From Metridium senile (taxonomy: Eukaryota > Cnidaria > Anthozoa > Actiniaria > Metridiidae): DNA of 64,000 bases. Below, in pieces: positions 61,704 to 64,000 of the stretch. The stretch covers positions 47,709,290-47,773,289 of the forward strand of contig OX459096.1 in assembly GCA_949775045.1 (NCBI GenBank). Direction: 5' to 3'. How positions within the stretch are numbered: position 1 is the stretch's first letter; each line of letters opens with the position of its first letter. Below the pieces are notes generated by a model. It ran no database searches. It worked only from the letters and a program-made list of their open reading frames with translations, and was not told the origin of the DNA. The translations under genes and the position numbers were made by a program.

Positions 61704-63889
61704 CTAAGTATTTTGATATGACATCCATCGCGAGAGCATTAGACCTACCCGACTATCTATAAGATCATCAAACACTGCATCAGACTCGGGTATCCGTGGG
61801 AGACTCTGCGCACCAGCACGCTGCTTCTCAAATAATTCCATGTTGATGTCTTCGAGATTTTCCGCAGCAAGACGCGCGGGTTCATTTTCACTTTTCGCTT
61901 CTCCACCATACACTTTCCTGTGGTATTCATCTTCACCAGGAAGGTAAATACTCCTGTTCGCTAATCCACCAGAAAGTGAGCTTTGTTTGCGAGACCGATA
62001 GGACTTCAGCAGAGTTTCTCCGCCGCTTGTACCAGGAATGACTATGTCGTTGAAGTTGGCATCGCGCCTTAACCTGGTGTTTAGAAAATATACATTCAAC
62101 TTAAATCACTTGTTTTCGACTTACATTTCGACAATTAGTTATAAAAACTTTAGGGGGGCACGTGTACCAGGAATGTCGATTATGTCGTTGAAGTTGGCAT
62201 CGCGCCTTAACCTGGGGCCAGTTGTACGAAGGGTGAATAGCGCTATCCACCGGATAAATCCTTATCCAGCGGATAAAATCTATAAAAAAACCTATGCAGT
62301 GGATAACTTTTATCCGCTGATAACTTTATCCACCCTTCGTACAACCGGTCCCAGGTGTTTAGGAAATATACATTCAACTTAAATCACTTGTTTTCGACAA
62401 TTAATTATAAAAACTTTAGGGGGGCACGTGTACCAGGAATGTCGACTATGTCGTTGAAGTTGGCATCGCGCCTTAACCTGGTGTTTAGGAAACTTTAAGG
62501 AGGGCACTTGCAACGGCTACGCTACTGATATGATTGGATAACAGGTCTGTAAATAGACACTGTTTGTTTTATAAGTTGTCTAAATAAAAGACGTTAATCA
62601 TCGTCATACGTGCACGATTTTATTCTGTTGTTGATTTGGTCATGATCTATTGCTATCAAGTGTCCTATAATCAGTGTAGACGAGGACTAGTTATGTTTTG
62701 GTTGTACGTCTGGGTACTTACATATGGACACGTCTTCGTACACAAAACACCGTTACTATAGCTACCAAGACGGCCAACACGGCCACTGAAGATACAATGA
62801 TCAGTATGTACAATAACTCCTCTGAAATCAAATCAAAATATATCTTGTTAAGAAATGCCTGCTTGCATGGTTAGAGTTAACTCGAATGACTACGGGGAGA
62901 TTTAGCCTCAATCTATTTTGGGTGGCATTCAAACGTTTTTAACTGTGATCATACATGCAGTGGAAAGGTATAAATGTATTAACCAATGTTAATTTAAATA
63001 GAAATAAATTATAATGGAATATATCAAATTCGTGTACTTACGTTTGCTGTTGTCATTTGAAGAAGGAGCGACGGGTATTGGTGCTTTTGTCAATACCTGG
63101 AGTTTTTGTTCACAAAGATCCCCTTGATATCCAATACGACACCTGAAAGGCAAAACGGTATTGTATTGGTTGATTGATTAGCTCAGTGATTGGTTAGTTG
63201 GTTGATTGGTTAGCTCATTGATTGGTTAGTTGGTTGATTGGTTAGCTCAGTGATTGGTTAGTTGGTTGATTGGTTAGCTCAGTGATTGGTTAAATGGTTG
63301 ATTGACTCAGTGATTAGTTAGTTGGTTGATTGACTCAGTGATTGGTTAGTTGGTTGATTGACTCAGTGATTGGTTAGTTGGTTGATTGACTCAGTGATTG
63401 GTTAGTTGGTTAGTTGGTTGGTTGGTTAGCTAAGTGATTGGTTAGTTGGTTGATTGACTCAGTGATTGGTTAGTTGGTTGATTGACTCAGTGATTGATTA
63501 GTTGGTTGATTGGTTAGCTCAGTGATTGGTTGATTCATTAACTAGTTAATGAAAAGTTCAATTTTCTTATTGTTAGGGAATGCTTACTTGCAGTAATTCT
63601 TTGTATTTGTCTGGATACAAGTAGCATTATTTTTGCAAAAATCTGCTGGACATCCGACTGCAAAGACAAAAGTAGTTTTGTGCGAATAAATAAATAACTC
63701 ATTTTATCAAAAGTTGATAACAATTAAATCATTGGTGTTCTTTAGGAATGACTAACTTACCGAAACAGTATGTTCCGTTACCATAGAAATTTAGTTCATT
63801 CCTACATCGACACGTGAAGGACAAGCCCACTTTAGTACACGTCGCATTGTGATGGCAATTGTGCCTGTTTGCCAGACAGTGATCCGTTA
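61704..63889 (-). CDS. EGF-domain single-pass membrane protein, 3' part of gene
   Basis: Five minus-strand exons join in frame: 63761-63889 (EGF: DHCLANRHNCHHNATC...CRCRNEL...YCF), 63588-63657 and the next exon at about 63052-63139 (second EGF: CPADFCKNNATC...YCKCRIGYQGDLC, then a Pro/Ser-rich stalk), 62722-62821 (membrane helix ILIIVSSVAVLAVLVAIV followed by CVRRRVHM stop-transfer) and the cytoplasmic exon ending at 62073 (RRDANFNDIVIPGTSGG, DEYHRKVYGG). The start lies beyond the right edge. The true 3' end is uncertain: the frame stops at 61704, but a GTAGGT donor near 61752 could join a further exon. I do not recognise the family. Acceptor copies of the last exon are repeated upstream of it. 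Confidence 0.75.
62074..62490 (-). repeat. Two extra copies of the 5' part of the cytoplasmic exon and its acceptor
   Basis: In gene order, before the functional copy at 62073 lie two further copies of the sequence CAG|GTTAAGGCGCGATGCC plus about 45 bp of exon and about 60 bp of intron, at roughly 62360-62490 and 62105-62212. Both extra copies have the same acceptor but run on into intron sequence (ATTCCTGGTACACGTGCCCC). The middle copy is split by the MITE at 62213-62353. Confidence 0.8.
62213..62353. mobile_element. MITE, GGGCCA(A/G)TTGTAC family, copy 2
   Basis: Ends TGGGGCCAGTTGTACGAAGG and CCTTCGTACAACCGGTCCCA, with inner TATCCACCGGATAA / TTATCCGCTGATAA arms. It is inserted at the splice acceptor (AACCTGG/GGTGTTT on plus) of the middle copy of the triplicated exon start. 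Confidence 0.85.
63165..63540. repeat. Tandem (ATTGGTTAGTTGGTTG)-type array
   Basis: Imperfect units of TTGATTGACTCAGTGATTGG and GTTAGTTGGTTGATTGG, of variable length, filling most of the intron between the exons at 63588-63657 and 63052-63139 of the EGF-domain gene. Confidence 0.85.
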
Positions 63890-64000
63890 CTAAAATCAAG
63901 CAACAATTAATCTTGATGTACATACATCAGTAAAAAAGTAAAAAGCAATCAAAATATCAGCATGATAATCAATATATATAACTGTGGGCCCATATATGTT

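Overview
The window is animal nuclear DNA, AT-rich, with short exons, long introns and many repeats. Two genes for minicollagens, the collagens of the nematocyst wall, mark it as cnidarian. I cannot fix the class from sequence alone; an anthozoan is a reasonable guess. No CRISPR, operon or prokaryotic signal is present.

Layout, left to right. 1-2400 is mostly satellite DNA. 2429-2771 (+) holds the last two exons of an unidentified coiled-coil gene. It converges on an integrin beta gene of about 27 exons, read on the minus strand from 19816 to 4679. CNPY2-like (25481-23559, -) and OS-9 (43164-28012, -) follow in tandem. I could join both exon by exon in frame: 6 exons and 181 aa for CNPY2-like, 13 exons and 961 aa for OS-9. 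Both encode ER-lumen folding or quality-control proteins. An intronless QPRT gene (43740-44654, +) is divergent to OS-9. A QRICH2/C16orf96-type (DUF4795) coiled-coil gene (50114-46074, -, 906 aa) comes next. Then two minicollagen genes stand head to head: one on minus (52027-50786, 180 aa), one on plus (54902-58841, 229 aa). The right edge carries the 3' part of a single-pass membrane protein gene with EGF domains (63889-61704, -).

Mobile DNA is abundant: several families of short palindromic MITEs, three of them with 9-bp target duplications; a pogo-like MITE in three copies; a hAT-like element made largely of ATCGAT; and 5'-truncated non-LTR retrotransposons. One retrotransposon sits inside a MITE and itself carries two hairpin insertions.

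The most unusual signals are: (1) an OS-9 intron that is almost wholly about 39 copies of a 38-bp unit containing that intron's own 3' splice site; (2) an integrin beta intron built from a 50-bp unit that starts at its 5' splice site; (3) paired minicollagens that each carry a third, internal cysteine-rich domain, one with cysteines inside the collagen helix; (4) two hammerhead-ribozyme-like motifs in repeats; (5) a triplicated splice acceptor in the EGF gene. Exon joins are read by eye from splice consensus, phase and family similarity, not from transcripts.
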